From Mongoliitalea daihaiensis (GTDB lineage: Bacteria; Bacteroidota; Bacteroidia; Cytophagales; Cyclobacteriaceae): 64,000 nucleotides of DNA. The stretch lies in assembly GCF_021596945.1 (NCBI RefSeq), contig NZ_CP063779.1:3632001-3696000 (forward strand), in the 5' to 3' direction. A program made the position numbers and the translations under genes. Positions 45,082 through 54,158 of the stretch are shown here, piece after piece. Each line of letters begins with the position of its first letter. Position 1 is the stretch's first letter. The notes under the pieces were generated by a model. The model was not told the origin of the DNA, did not search any database, and saw only the letters and a program-made list of their open reading frames with translations.

Positions 45082-46500
45082 TCAGGAATCAATATTTTTT
45101 CGCTCTCTAAATTTAGATGATTTGGAAGGCTTGCTCTCAGTTTGTTTTCCAATTGTTGAATTTGAAGGTTCCTGAGTAGGAATTCTTGAATCTGAAATTG
45201 ATTTAGCTTCTGATGAGGAGTGTTTTGGTCGGTTTCCTTTTGGTCGTTCTCCTTTTTGTTCTTCTCCTTTTGGTCGGTTATTTCCTTTAGGTCTATTGTC
45301 TTTCTTTTTGAATGGTTTTTTACCGCCTTTTTGAGGTGTTGAGCTACCCTTCGTCCTTGTTCTTAATTCTGGTCCTGCGTCAAAACCTTCTGGTAGTGCG
45401 CATTTTTCTATTTCCATTCCAATCAGTTGTTCGATTCGGAAATATTTATATGCATCCTTATCCGATACAAAAGTAATGGCCTCTCCTTTGGAATCAGCAC
45501 GGGCAGTTCGACCTACTCGATGCACATAATCTTCCGGATCATTGGGTGTATCAAAATTAACTACCAATTCAATCCCGACCACATCAATTCCCCGAGAGAT
45601 AATATCTGTACCAATCAGTATCTTCAATTGTCTGTTTTTGAAGCGCGACATGATCTGCTCACGCTCAACTTGCTCCAAGTCAGAATGGAATGCTTCAACT
45701 TCAAAGTCTTTGCGAAGGAGTTTATGTAAGCTTTTGACTTTTTCCTTGGTTGAGGCAAAAATGATCACAGCTTCGTAATCCTTACTAGTCAGAATAGATC
45801 GTATCAATGCTTCTTTCTGGCCATCGTACACCGCAAAGACTTTTTGCGTAACACCGGCTGCTGTTTTGCCTAATGCTAAACTGATTTCTTCTGGGCTTTG
45901 CAAGATTTGCTTTGAAAATGATCTGATTTTGGAAGGCATCGTAGCAGAAAACAAAATTGTCTGCCTTTCTTTGGGAAGGTAGTTGATGATGGTTAGGATA
46001 TCATCTGAAAATCCCATATCCATCATTCGGTCTGCCTCATCCAATATCAAATGCTCTAAAGAGGATAAATCGATTTTTTTTCCCTGCAATAATGCGATGA
46101 GTCTACCAGGGGTTGCGACAATGATTTCGGCACCCATTTCCATCGCCTTTTTCTGCTGTTCCCAAGCAATACCATCTCCTCCCCCATAAATCGGGATCGA
46201 ACTGATCCCTGCAAAATAAGTGAAGCCTTGTATTTGTTGGTCAATTTGAATGGCTAGCTCTCTCGTAGGGGCTAATACCAAGGTGTTGAGCGAACTTTTG
46301 CCCGATTTAACTATTTTGTCAATAACTGGTAAAATAAAAGCGGCTGTTTTTCCGGTACCTGTTTGTGCACAAGCAATTAAATCTTTACCTTCCTGAATGA
46401 CAGGAATGGCTGCTTCTTGAATAGGTGTTGGCTTGTCAAAGCCCATAGCATCCAGTCCTTCTTGAAGGCTGGAGTCAAAATTAAACTGATGAAATCCCAA
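45082..46500 (-). CDS. DEAD-box RNA helicase (TTG start)
   Basis: The protein has 472 residues. The order is Q motif (GFDKPTPIQ), AQTGTGKT, PTRELAIQ, DEAD, SAT and HRVGRTARAD, with a basic C-terminal tail of repeats KKPFKKKDNRPKGNN...RPKGEEQKGERPKG that would bind RNA. The first 19 residues before the Q motif contain the required aromatic, and a stop codon lies just two codons upstream, so the TTG at 46500 is the only plausible start. It probably acts in RNA unwinding (cold response or ribosome assembly). Confidence 0.92.
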   Translation of the reverse strand: MGFHQFNFDSSLQEGLDAMGFDKPTPIQEAAIPVIQEGKDLIACAQTGTGKTAAFILPVIDKIVKSGKSSLNTLVLAPTRELAIQIDQQIQGFTYFAGISSIPIYGGGDGIAWEQQKKAMEMGAEIIVATPGRLIALLQGKKIDLSSLEHLILDEADRMMDMGFSDDILTIINYLPKERQTILFSATMPSKIRSFSKQILQSPEEISLALGKTAAGVTQKVFAVYDGQKEALIRSILTSKDYEAVIIFASTKEKVKSLHKLLRKDFEVEAFHSDLEQVEREQIMSRFKNRQLKILIGTDIISRGIDVVGIELVVNFDTPNDPEDYVHRVGRTARADSKGEAITFVSDKDAYKYFRIEQLIGMEIEKCALPEGFDAGPELRTRTKGSSTPQKGGKKPFKKKDNRPKGNNRPKGEEQKGERPKGNRPKHSSSEAKSISDSRIPTQEPSNSTIGKQTESKPSKSSKFRERKNIDS

Positions 46501-46618
46501 TTTTTAAATGATTTTGCAAATCAATACTTATATTACTGATAAAAATACGCCTGAACTGATTTAATACAAAACAATTACTGATATTTTGATTTTACTAAAT
46601 AAAATTACCGACTTGCCG

Positions 46619-47683
46619 ATGAATACTCTAATACGTTTACAAGGTACATTATTTTTAACTATTTGCTTGCTATACTCTCCCATTTTATCATATGCTCAAA
46701 ATTTTGTGATTTCCGGTACCCTCAAAAATGGGCTTACCGAAGATCCTATTAGCAATGCAACAGTTACTATCCGAGAGACTGCATTCTATGCGGTCAGTAG
46801 AGAATCTGGTAAATTTGAAATCACGAATGTCTTCGCAGGAAAGTTTGTCATGCAAATCATGGTTCCAGGATTCGAAACTTATCTCAATCAAATTAATGTT
46901 AAAAATGACCTAGACTTGGGAACCATCTTTCTATATCCTTATGGCAGAGAAGAAAAGTCAGGTGATGTTTTGCAAAAAACTATACGGGCGACAAATGTAG
47001 CACAGCTATTCGCTACAAGGCCGAATCTAGTAGGTGGAAATTCCGTTTTTGGTATCCCACCTGAACCCAAGCAATTAATTGGAGACTACTACCTAGATGG
47101 GAATTGGAATAAGGCCTCTATTCTCCTGTATAAAAATGCCGAAGTGATTGAAGGATATTTGGTACGCTATCAAATCAATTCCAATAATTTTGAGATCCGA
47201 GCAGAAGATTCAGACGAAATCAGCACCATTCCAGGTTTACGCATTCAAAATCTGGTATGGGTAGACAATGAGTTCAATATCCCACGATTTTTTGTAAATG
47301 GAATGGATTTTAAAGATGAGGGCTCCCCTATATCAGGTTTTTTTGAAGTGTTGGTGGATGGGAAGAAGCCACTGCTGCGACGTACCATTGCTACCATCCG
47401 AGAATCCAATTATAACGAAGCTTTGATGGTTGGTGAAAGAGATGATAAAATCGTCAAGAGAAATCAATATTATTACGCAGTAGGTAAAAACATCTTCATC
47501 ATTCCAAAAAAGAAAAAACAATTCTTGGAAATCTTTGGTGAACAATCGGATATGATCGCTGAATTCATTCAAAAAAATAAAATCAACTTCAAAGAGCCTT
47601 CAGCCTTGTATAGTATTTTCACTCATTATAACAGTCAATTTGAAGATTTTGAACCCATCGGTAATCAACTGATGCTTAATTGA
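46619..47683 (+). CDS. Carboxypeptidase-regulatory-like domain protein
   Basis: The protein has 354 residues from the ATG at 46619; a TTG at 46586 would put 11 residues before a good signal peptide (LTICLLYSPILSYAQ). Residues about 28-105 form a CarboxypepD_reg-like beta-sandwich (GTLKNGLTEDPISNATVTIRE, GKFEITNVFAGKFVM), common in Bacteroidota envelope proteins. The following 250 residues have no named domain. The gamma-glutamyltransferase-like gene follows after 7 bp. Confidence 0.75.
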   Translation: MNTLIRLQGTLFLTICLLYSPILSYAQNFVISGTLKNGLTEDPISNATVTIRETAFYAVSRESGKFEITNVFAGKFVMQIMVPGFETYLNQINVKNDLDLGTIFLYPYGREEKSGDVLQKTIRATNVAQLFATRPNLVGGNSVFGIPPEPKQLIGDYYLDGNWNKASILLYKNAEVIEGYLVRYQINSNNFEIRAEDSDEISTIPGLRIQNLVWVDNEFNIPRFFVNGMDFKDEGSPISGFFEVLVDGKKPLLRRTIATIRESNYNEALMVGERDDKIVKRNQYYYAVGKNIFIIPKKKKQFLEIFGEQSDMIAEFIQKNKINFKEPSALYSIFTHYNSQFEDFEPIGNQLMLN

Positions 47684-47690
47684 AAGTTTT

Positions 47691-49544
47691 ATGTGGAACA
47701 AATTTCTTATCATTTCCTTTGCTTTAGTATTCGCTGGCATACAACATCCATATGCCCAAACCACCCAAAAACCACCCCTACACGGAAAGGAATGGATGGC
47801 TATAACAGGAAAGCCACTCGGGGCAACTGCGGGGTCCATGATTTTCCAACAAGGAGGCAATGCCGTAGATGCCGCCTGTGGGATGTTGGCTGCGGTAGCT
47901 ACTATGTGGGACGTATTGAGTTGGGGTGGCGAAACCCAAGCCTTAATCTATCATCCTGAACTCAAAAAAGTCATTGCTATCAATGCCATGGGTGTAGCCC
48001 CGACAGGAGCAACCATTGATTTCTTTAAGTCCCAAGGTATGGATTATCCTCCTGCTTTTGGCCCCTTGGCTGCTACTACCCCAGGAACACCCGGTGGATT
48101 GATGACCATGTTAGCTGAATACGGCACCATGAGCTTGGAACAAGTATTAAAACCTGCCATGCAATTAGCCAAAGGGTATCCCATCGAAGCCCAAACTGCT
48201 AATGCTATTGAAAGTAATAAGGAACGAATCAAAGAATGGCCTTATTCAAAAAAAATCTTTTTGCCTCATCTAGGAGAAAAACGTGAAGCTCCACAGGCTG
48301 GTGAACTCTTTGTTCAAGAGGATTTATACCAAACCTTAGCAAAACTAGTCGAAGCTGAGCGTGTAGCACTATCGAGCGGGAAAAACAGAAAAGAGGCTAT
48401 TTATGCTGCTTATGAGCGATTTTATACAGGAGATATTGCGGAAGAAATTGTACGATCTACCCGTGAACAAGGTGGATTATTTACTATGGCTGATTTGGCT
48501 CAATGGAAAGTCAAAATTGAAGAACCTCTATCGGTAAATTACAAAGGTATAGATGTGTACAAATTACAAGAATGGACGCAAGGTCCTGCCCTGCTTCAAT
48601 CTTTAAACATCTTAGAGAACTTTGATTTGAAATCCATGGGGTACAATTCTGCCACTTATATCAACACCCTTTACCAAGCCATGTCTTTGGCTTTTGCTGA
48701 TCGAGATTTTTACTACGGGGATCCAGCATTCGAGCCCAAAAGTCCTATGACAGGACTACTCTCTAAAGCATATGCCAAGGAGCGAGCCCAATTGATTCAG
48801 GAAAATAATGATCCCACCATTGGACCGGGTGACCCCTATCCTTATCAGAATGGTAAAAATCCGTTTGTACATTTATTGGAAAAAAGAAAAGAAACCTTGG
48901 CATTGCATGCATCCGAACTGCCAGTTTCAGGCCCAGAGGATCCTTTCCTGCTGGAATTCCAATCTGGAACTACCTCTATACAGGCCGCAGATGCAAAGGG
49001 TTGGGTCGTTTCAATCACTCCTTCTGGTGGTTGGGTTCCCGCAGTGATTGCTGGTAATACAGGTGTTGGTTTGAGTCAGCGCATGCAGTCATGGGTCCTA
49101 GATGAACGACTGAATCCTTATAACCTGTTAGCACCAGGTAAAAGACCAAGAGTCACCTTGACACCTTCAATGGCATTGAAAGATGGAAAGCCTTTCCTAT
49201 CTTTTGCCGTCCAAGGCGGGGATACCCAAGATCAAGATTTGCTACAGTTATTTTTAAATATCGTTGAGTTCGGAATGACGGTACAGGAAGCCTCCGAAGC
49301 TGCTAACATTCACAGCTATCAAATGCAATCTTCCTTTGGCGCACACGAAATTAAACCTGGGTCAATTACCCTTAACAATGCCATTCCAGCTTGGATTCGT
49401 AACGATTTGCGCAAGCGGGGATACAAAATGGATTTCCAAGAACGCACATCAGGTCCATTGAATGCCATATGGTTTGATTGGAAGCACGGGACGCTATGGG
49501 GTGGTTCCAGCAATCATGGAGAAGATTATGGGATTGCTTGGTAG
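47691..49544 (+). CDS. Gamma-glutamyltransferase-family Ntn hydrolase
   Basis: The protein has 617 residues with a signal peptide (FLIISFALVFAGIQHPYAQ). The large subunit has GGNAVDAACGMLAAVATMWDVLSWGGETQALIY. The autoproteolytic site is probably SGTTSIQAAD near 425, where Thr becomes the nucleophile of the small subunit. The canonical lid and Gly-Gly regions are altered (SPSGGWVPAVIAGNTG, QGGDTQDQDLLQLF), so classical glutathione hydrolysis is uncertain. It follows a carboxypeptidase-regulatory-like gene by 7 bp. Confidence 0.88.
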   Translation: MWNKFLIISFALVFAGIQHPYAQTTQKPPLHGKEWMAITGKPLGATAGSMIFQQGGNAVDAACGMLAAVATMWDVLSWGGETQALIYHPELKKVIAINAMGVAPTGATIDFFKSQGMDYPPAFGPLAATTPGTPGGLMTMLAEYGTMSLEQVLKPAMQLAKGYPIEAQTANAIESNKERIKEWPYSKKIFLPHLGEKREAPQAGELFVQEDLYQTLAKLVEAERVALSSGKNRKEAIYAAYERFYTGDIAEEIVRSTREQGGLFTMADLAQWKVKIEEPLSVNYKGIDVYKLQEWTQGPALLQSLNILENFDLKSMGYNSATYINTLYQAMSLAFADRDFYYGDPAFEPKSPMTGLLSKAYAKERAQLIQENNDPTIGPGDPYPYQNGKNPFVHLLEKRKETLALHASELPVSGPEDPFLLEFQSGTTSIQAADAKGWVVSITPSGGWVPAVIAGNTGVGLSQRMQSWVLDERLNPYNLLAPGKRPRVTLTPSMALKDGKPFLSFAVQGGDTQDQDLLQLFLNIVEFGMTVQEASEAANIHSYQMQSSFGAHEIKPGSITLNNAIPAWIRNDLRKRGYKMDFQERTSGPLNAIWFDWKHGTLWGGSSNHGEDYGIAW

Positions 49545-49691
49545 CTTATCGGAAAGGATGAAGGAGGAAGGCGTATTATGATTGAATGGGTACAAGACAT
49601 TGTTAGGGATAGAGAAGGAAATATGCTAGCACGAAAATAAAGTGGAAATATGCCTCCTACCTTTGGTAAACAGGATCGGCGATATATTGGT

Positions 49692-49743
49692 GGCGTGTAA
49701 ATAAGGAAATTATTCTAAAAAAAGTGTCATGTAATTTCAGGAC
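49692..49743. repeat. Dispersed ~50-bp repeat, copy 2
   Basis: It matches the block at 32251-32301 (TAAAAAAAGTGTCATGTA, TTTCAGGAC). Sequence outside this block is only weakly similar. It is non-coding. Confidence 0.6.
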
Positions 49744-49881
49744 AAGACATTAAGTGATTTACATGCTACTGATGAGAAAAAAGAAACAAATGACCTGCAA
49801 ATTTTCAGAAATTGAGAATGTTCATTCTTAAAATAGTGTCTGAAAATCAGCTATCATCAATAGATAAAGTAACCCTTCAAA

Positions 49882-49922
49882 AAGTTTAACCCTGCCTTAA
49901 ATAAAAAAGCAGGATTAAACTT
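49882..49922. terminator. Hairpin near the end of the quinone oxidoreductase gene
   Basis: AAGTTTAACCCTGC pairs with GCAGGATTAAACTT with one mismatch and a 13-nt loop. It lies 50 bp beyond the stop of the minus-strand oxidoreductase gene; the T-tract is weak. Confidence 0.45.
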
Positions 49923-49971
49923 ACCAACTTACTAATCACTTAATCAACTATTTAACTATGCGCTTAATCAT

Positions 49972-50949
49972 CTATTCAGCTGGACTAGATAAGATGATCT
50001 TTCCATTCCTTCCTCCAGTTTCATAGGCCTGAATGGCATCTGCAAATTGCTCTAGGGGGTAAACCGCATCCACATCTACTTTCATTTGCTGGGATAAGAG
50101 CATTCCAAAAACGGTTTTGAAGGCTGTATTTCTTTCTTCATGAGTCAAACTCTCCATCCATGTAGTCAACCAGAATCCTTCGACTTTTAAATCTTTGAAA
50201 ATCAATAAGCCTGAGTTTAAAGGAATGTTTTCCAAACTCAGCAAGCCAAAAACCATCATACGGCCACCTGGCTTCATACTAGCCATTGCCCGAGCACCTA
50301 AAGTTCCCCCTACAGCATCGAACACCACCGAAACACCTGTTTCAGTTTTTTCCATAATCACTTTTTGGAGTTTTTCTTTTTCTGTATTGATGACCAAATC
50401 AGCTCCCATCTCTTCCAAAAGTACTTTTTGTTCGTCTCTTCTAACCGTACAGGCTATCTTAATACCCTTCTTTTTCCCCAACTGAATAACCAACTTTCCA
50501 AAAGCTGAAGCCCCTGCAGTTACCAGCAACCACTCTCCAGCCTTCAAACCAGATTTTTCTAGCATGCCATAAGCAGTTAAGGGGTTAACGAATGCTTGAC
50601 AAGCCACTTCATCCGTAATTCCAGCGGGGGTAGGGATAACCATTGCAGCTGGAACGCATACAAACTCCTTCCAAGTACCGATGGCCGTAAAGATTACTCG
50701 CGTACCAGTAGGAATCTTATTTTCTGCATCCGCAGTTTCGACTATACCCGCAGCTTCAAAACCCGCAGAACTAGGTAGTTTGGGAGTAATCCCATACATT
50801 CCTCTTACAAACATGATGTCTGAAGGATTGATATTGCGTGCTGTGACACGGATACGTACTTCATGAGGCTTGGGAGTAGGCATGTCCGCTTCTTCCATTT
50901 TCAATACATCCAGGGGCATGCCTGTTTCATTAAATACTACTTGTTTCAT
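49972..50949 (-). CDS. Zinc-independent quinone oxidoreductase (MDR family)
   Basis: The protein has 325 residues. It has the GroES-like N-terminal domain (RVTARNINPSDIMFVRGMYG) and a Rossmann NADPH domain with LLVTAGASAFGKLVIQLGKKKGIK. The zinc-binding cysteines of alcohol dehydrogenases are absent. It probably reduces quinones or enones with NADPH. It is divergent from the SDR-ACAD-APH-HAD operon, with about 200 bp between them, and could be under joint control. Confidence 0.88.
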   Translation of the reverse strand: MKQVVFNETGMPLDVLKMEEADMPTPKPHEVRIRVTARNINPSDIMFVRGMYGITPKLPSSAGFEAAGIVETADAENKIPTGTRVIFTAIGTWKEFVCVPAAMVIPTPAGITDEVACQAFVNPLTAYGMLEKSGLKAGEWLLVTAGASAFGKLVIQLGKKKGIKIACTVRRDEQKVLLEEMGADLVINTEKEKLQKVIMEKTETGVSVVFDAVGGTLGARAMASMKPGGRMMVFGLLSLENIPLNSGLLIFKDLKVEGFWLTTWMESLTHEERNTAFKTVFGMLLSQQMKVDVDAVYPLEQFADAIQAYETGGRNGKIILSSPAE

Positions 50950-51150
50950 TTGTAAATTGGCTTATACGTGCAAAAACCTCTGAATGGTAGTTCAAGAAGC
51001 ATTGTACACTTCGATTGAGTTTATTGGATAAATTTTGAATGTTGAAGTTAAAAAAAATACTCGGTATGCAGAATATTTTTTAAGGAAGGTTTACAAAAAA
51101 GCTAGTTTTTCCTATCTTAGGGCATACATATATTATAAACCCAAATATCT

Positions 51151-51918
51151 ATGGATCTATCTTCTCTTTTTTCCTTGGCAGGAAAAGTAGCGCTTATTAC
51201 AGGTGCAAGCAAGGGCATTGGTTTTGCGATAGCAGAAATGTTTGCAGCCGCAGGTGCCAAAGTAGTCATTAGCAGCCGTAAACAGGAGGCTTTGGATGAA
51301 ATGACACAACTTCTCAAAAACAAAGGGTATGAAGCGACTGGGATTGCTTGTAATGTGGGCAATATGGAAGAATTGGAAAATTTAGTCCAAAAAACCATTG
51401 CTGCCTATGGTGAAATCGATGTATTGGTAAATAATGCTGCATCTAACCCCGTTTTCGGACCTGTTCATGAAACATCCTTGGAAGCATTTGATAAAATCAT
51501 GGATGTAAATGTGAAAGCTCCTTTCCATTTGATGAATCTCTGTTTCCCATACCTTCGGCAGTCCTCCCATCCATCCGTCATTAACATCAGTTCCATAGGC
51601 GGACTATCTCCAGAAACTGGCTTGGGGATTTATTCGGTAAGTAAGGCTGCTTTGATTTCCTTATCTAAAGTATATGCCAAAGAATGGGGCGCTGCCAATA
51701 TCCGTGTCAATACTATTTGTCCAGGCTTGATCCAGACCAAGTTTTCCGAAGCACTTTGGAGCAATGACAAAATTATGGCTCATATGATGAAGTCTTTACC
51801 GATCAAGCGTGTAGGAACCAGCGAGGAGATAGCTGCCATGAGTCTCTTTTTAGCATCTCCTGCCTCTGCATACTCAACAGGAAGTGTATTTACTGCGGAT
51901 GGAGGTTTTACAATTTAA
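51151..51918 (+). CDS. Short-chain dehydrogenase/reductase
   Basis: The protein has 255 residues. The coenzyme site is TGASKGIG near residue 17, with NNAA following; the catalytic residues are Ser (SSIGG region), Tyr and Lys (YSVSKAAL). The family usually uses NAD(P)H on secondary alcohols or ketones. It is the first gene of an operon: the acyl-CoA dehydrogenase starts 4 bp later. In the P. putida lva pathway an SDR (LvaD) reduces levulinyl-CoA to 4-hydroxyvaleryl-CoA, so a comparable role is plausible but inferred. Confidence 0.92.
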   Translation: MDLSSLFSLAGKVALITGASKGIGFAIAEMFAAAGAKVVISSRKQEALDEMTQLLKNKGYEATGIACNVGNMEELENLVQKTIAAYGEIDVLVNNAASNPVFGPVHETSLEAFDKIMDVNVKAPFHLMNLCFPYLRQSSHPSVINISSIGGLSPETGLGIYSVSKAALISLSKVYAKEWGAANIRVNTICPGLIQTKFSEALWSNDKIMAHMMKSLPIKRVGTSEEIAAMSLFLASPASAYSTGSVFTADGGFTI

Positions 51919-51922
51919 AAAA

Positions 51923-53134
51923 ATGGATATCAAATATTTAAGTAATTCAGAACGGATACATGCATTGGTCCCCAGATATGAGGATTTTGTAAGAGAACAT
52001 TTATACCCGCTAGAACAGGCCGCCGTCTATGGTTCATTTAAAGAGGCTCTTCCAACGCTGAAACATCTTCGCGCTTTAGCCAAAGAGCAAGGCCTCTTTG
52101 CTCCTCATTTAAGCGTTGAAGAAGGAGGCTTAGGTTTGTCTTTGGTCGAATTTGCATTTATATCAGAAGTATTAGGAATGTCTCCTTTAGGTCATTATGT
52201 ATTCAATTGCCAAGCGCCAGACATCGGAAACATGGAATTGATGCATCAATTTGCATCTGCTGAGTTGAAAGAAAAATACCTCAAACCGTTACAAGAAGGC
52301 TCCATACGCAGTTGTTTTGCGATGACCGAACCTCAAAATCCAGGGAGTAATCCAGTACATTTATCCACAACAGCTATTAAGGATGGAGACTCCTATGTCA
52401 TCAATGGTCATAAATGGTTTACTACTGCAGCCGATGGTGCGACATTTACCATCGTGATGGCATTGACTGATCCAGAAAACCCCAATCCTTATTTGCGGGC
52501 AAGCATGATTTTGGTACCATTGGATAATCCCGGCTATCAATTGCTGAGGAATATTCCCATCATGGGTGATGTAGGTGAAGATTATATGTCTCACGGAGAA
52601 GTCAAATTCACCAATTGCAGGGTTCCCGCCAGTAACCTCATTGGAAAAGAAGGAGCTGGTTTCGCATTGGCTCAAGAACGGCTAGGCCCCGGGAGAATCC
52701 ACCATTGTATGCGCTGGATCGGCATTTGTGAGCGGGCAATAGATTTAATGTGTAGACGTGCGTTGGCTAGAAATCTAGATCCTGGAAGAAACCTCGCTTC
52801 GCAGCAAACCATTCAAAACTGGATTGCAGAAGCTGTTGCATCAGTCAAAGCTGCCCGATTGATGGTTTTACAGACAGCTGAAAAAATCGAACAAGAAGGA
52901 GCTAAAGCTGCCAAAATTGATATTTCTACGATTAAATTTTATGTATCGGACATTTTAATGAAAACCTTGGACCATGCCATTCAAGTTCATGGTGCACTTG
53001 GGGTCACTGATGATACCATTCTCTCTTTCTGGTACAGACATGAGCGTGGCGCCCGCATTTATGATGGGCCAGATGAAGTTCATAAGTCTGTTTTGGCACG
53101 TCAAATACTCAAAAAGTATACAAACCATGAATAA
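51923..53134 (+). CDS. Acyl-CoA dehydrogenase, ACAD10/11 (LvaC)-like
   Basis: The protein has 403 residues from the ATG at 51923. It shows CFAMTEPQNPGSNPVHLSTTA and DGDSYVINGHKWFTTAADGA (flavin site), and EGAGFALAQERLGPGRIHHC. Near the C-terminus the usual catalytic glutamate motif YEG is replaced by YDGPDEVHKS, the form typical of the ACAD10/11-like branch (DGPDEVH). It overlaps the APH gene by 8 bp. In LvaC and the ACAD10/11 proteins such an enzyme acts after the kinase on phosphorylated 4-hydroxyacyl-CoA; that function is inferred. Confidence 0.9.
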   Translation: MDIKYLSNSERIHALVPRYEDFVREHLYPLEQAAVYGSFKEALPTLKHLRALAKEQGLFAPHLSVEEGGLGLSLVEFAFISEVLGMSPLGHYVFNCQAPDIGNMELMHQFASAELKEKYLKPLQEGSIRSCFAMTEPQNPGSNPVHLSTTAIKDGDSYVINGHKWFTTAADGATFTIVMALTDPENPNPYLRASMILVPLDNPGYQLLRNIPIMGDVGEDYMSHGEVKFTNCRVPASNLIGKEGAGFALAQERLGPGRIHHCMRWIGICERAIDLMCRRALARNLDPGRNLASQQTIQNWIAEAVASVKAARLMVLQTAEKIEQEGAKAAKIDISTIKFYVSDILMKTLDHAIQVHGALGVTDDTILSFWYRHERGARIYDGPDEVHKSVLARQILKKYTNHE

Positions 53135-54158
53135 GCTACCGCTTGGAGTAGAGGGAATAGAGACATATTTGAAGGAAAATTTTCAAATTTCCAGTTCAGA
53201 TTTATCAATCACTCAATTTAAAGGAGGATACTCTAATTTGACTTACCGGATTCAAAGTCCTGCAATTAATTTGGTGTTGAGAAGGCCTCCCTTAGGTTTA
53301 AAGATCGCCAAAGCACACGATATGCTTAGGGAATACAGCATCCTTCAAGCCCTTGCGAAGGCTGGATATAACAAAATCCCTAGACCCATAGCAGCATGTG
53401 AAGATGATTCCATCATAGGTGCCCCTTTTTTTATAATGGAAGAAGTTACAGGTCCTATTTTGCGCAACCGAATCCCCACAGAAACGACTGAAAGCACCAC
53501 CTTTTTTGCCCAACTATCGAAACATTCCATAGACTGCTTGGTACAATTGCATCAATTAGAACTTCATAAGTCAGGGTTGATTCATTTGGGAAAGCCGGAT
53601 GGTTATGTAGCCCGACAAGTACACGGCTGGGTGGAGCGTTATTTTTCATCAGAAACAAATGAACTACCAGCAATGAATGCTGTGGCTGATTGGCTGAACA
53701 ACAATATCCCAAAAGAGGAGGAAGTTGCCTTTATACACAATGACTTTAAGTATGATAACCTGATTCTTTCCTCTTTTGATAGTCCCGAGATCAAGGCTGT
53801 CTTGGATTGGGAAATGGCTACAGTAGGAGATCCCTTGATGGATTTGGGCACAAGCTTAGCATATTGGGCCGAAGATGACGATGAAGATATTCTCAAGTTA
53901 TTCAATATCAGCCATGCGGCCGGAAATATGAGCCGGCAAGAAGTAGTTGCCTATTATTTTGAAAAAAAGAATCAAAATCCTGTGGATATGGTCTTTTACT
54001 ATGCCTTTGGCTTGTTTAAAGTAGGCGTAATCGCTCAACAAATATATAAACGTTATACTCTTGGATTTGCTCAAGATGAACGTTTTGCAGGTTTGATCCA
54101 TGTGGTCAAAGCTGCCGGGAATAAAGCATTGAACAGTATTCAAAATCACACCATATGA
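53127..54158 (+). CDS. APH-family phosphotransferase (LvaA / ACAD10-11 kinase-like)
   Basis: The protein has 343 residues from the ATG at 53127, which overlaps the acyl-CoA dehydrogenase by 8 bp; a longer frame inside that gene is rejected. The kinase-like fold has KGGYSNLTYRI (nucleotide loop), the catalytic loop HNDFKYDNLIL (Asp and Asn present) and DWEMATVGDPLMD (metal-binding Asp). In ACAD10/11 the same domain is fused to the dehydrogenase, and in P. putida LvaA is the separate kinase for 4-hydroxyvaleryl-CoA. The stop overlaps the next gene by 4 bp. Confidence 0.9.
   Translation: MNKLPLGVEGIETYLKENFQISSSDLSITQFKGGYSNLTYRIQSPAINLVLRRPPLGLKIAKAHDMLREYSILQALAKAGYNKIPRPIAACEDDSIIGAPFFIMEEVTGPILRNRIPTETTESTTFFAQLSKHSIDCLVQLHQLELHKSGLIHLGKPDGYVARQVHGWVERYFSSETNELPAMNAVADWLNNNIPKEEEVAFIHNDFKYDNLILSSFDSPEIKAVLDWEMATVGDPLMDLGTSLAYWAEDDDEDILKLFNISHAAGNMSRQEVVAYYFEKKNQNPVDMVFYYAFGLFKVGVIAQQIYKRYTLGFAQDERFAGLIHVVKAAGNKALNSIQNHTI

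Larger units (their letters stand above)
49545..49971. other. Intergenic region downstream of the gamma-glutamyltransferase-like gene
   Basis: This 427-bp gap holds a dispersed repeat (49692-49743) and a hairpin (49882-49922). I see no gene. Confidence 0.6.
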
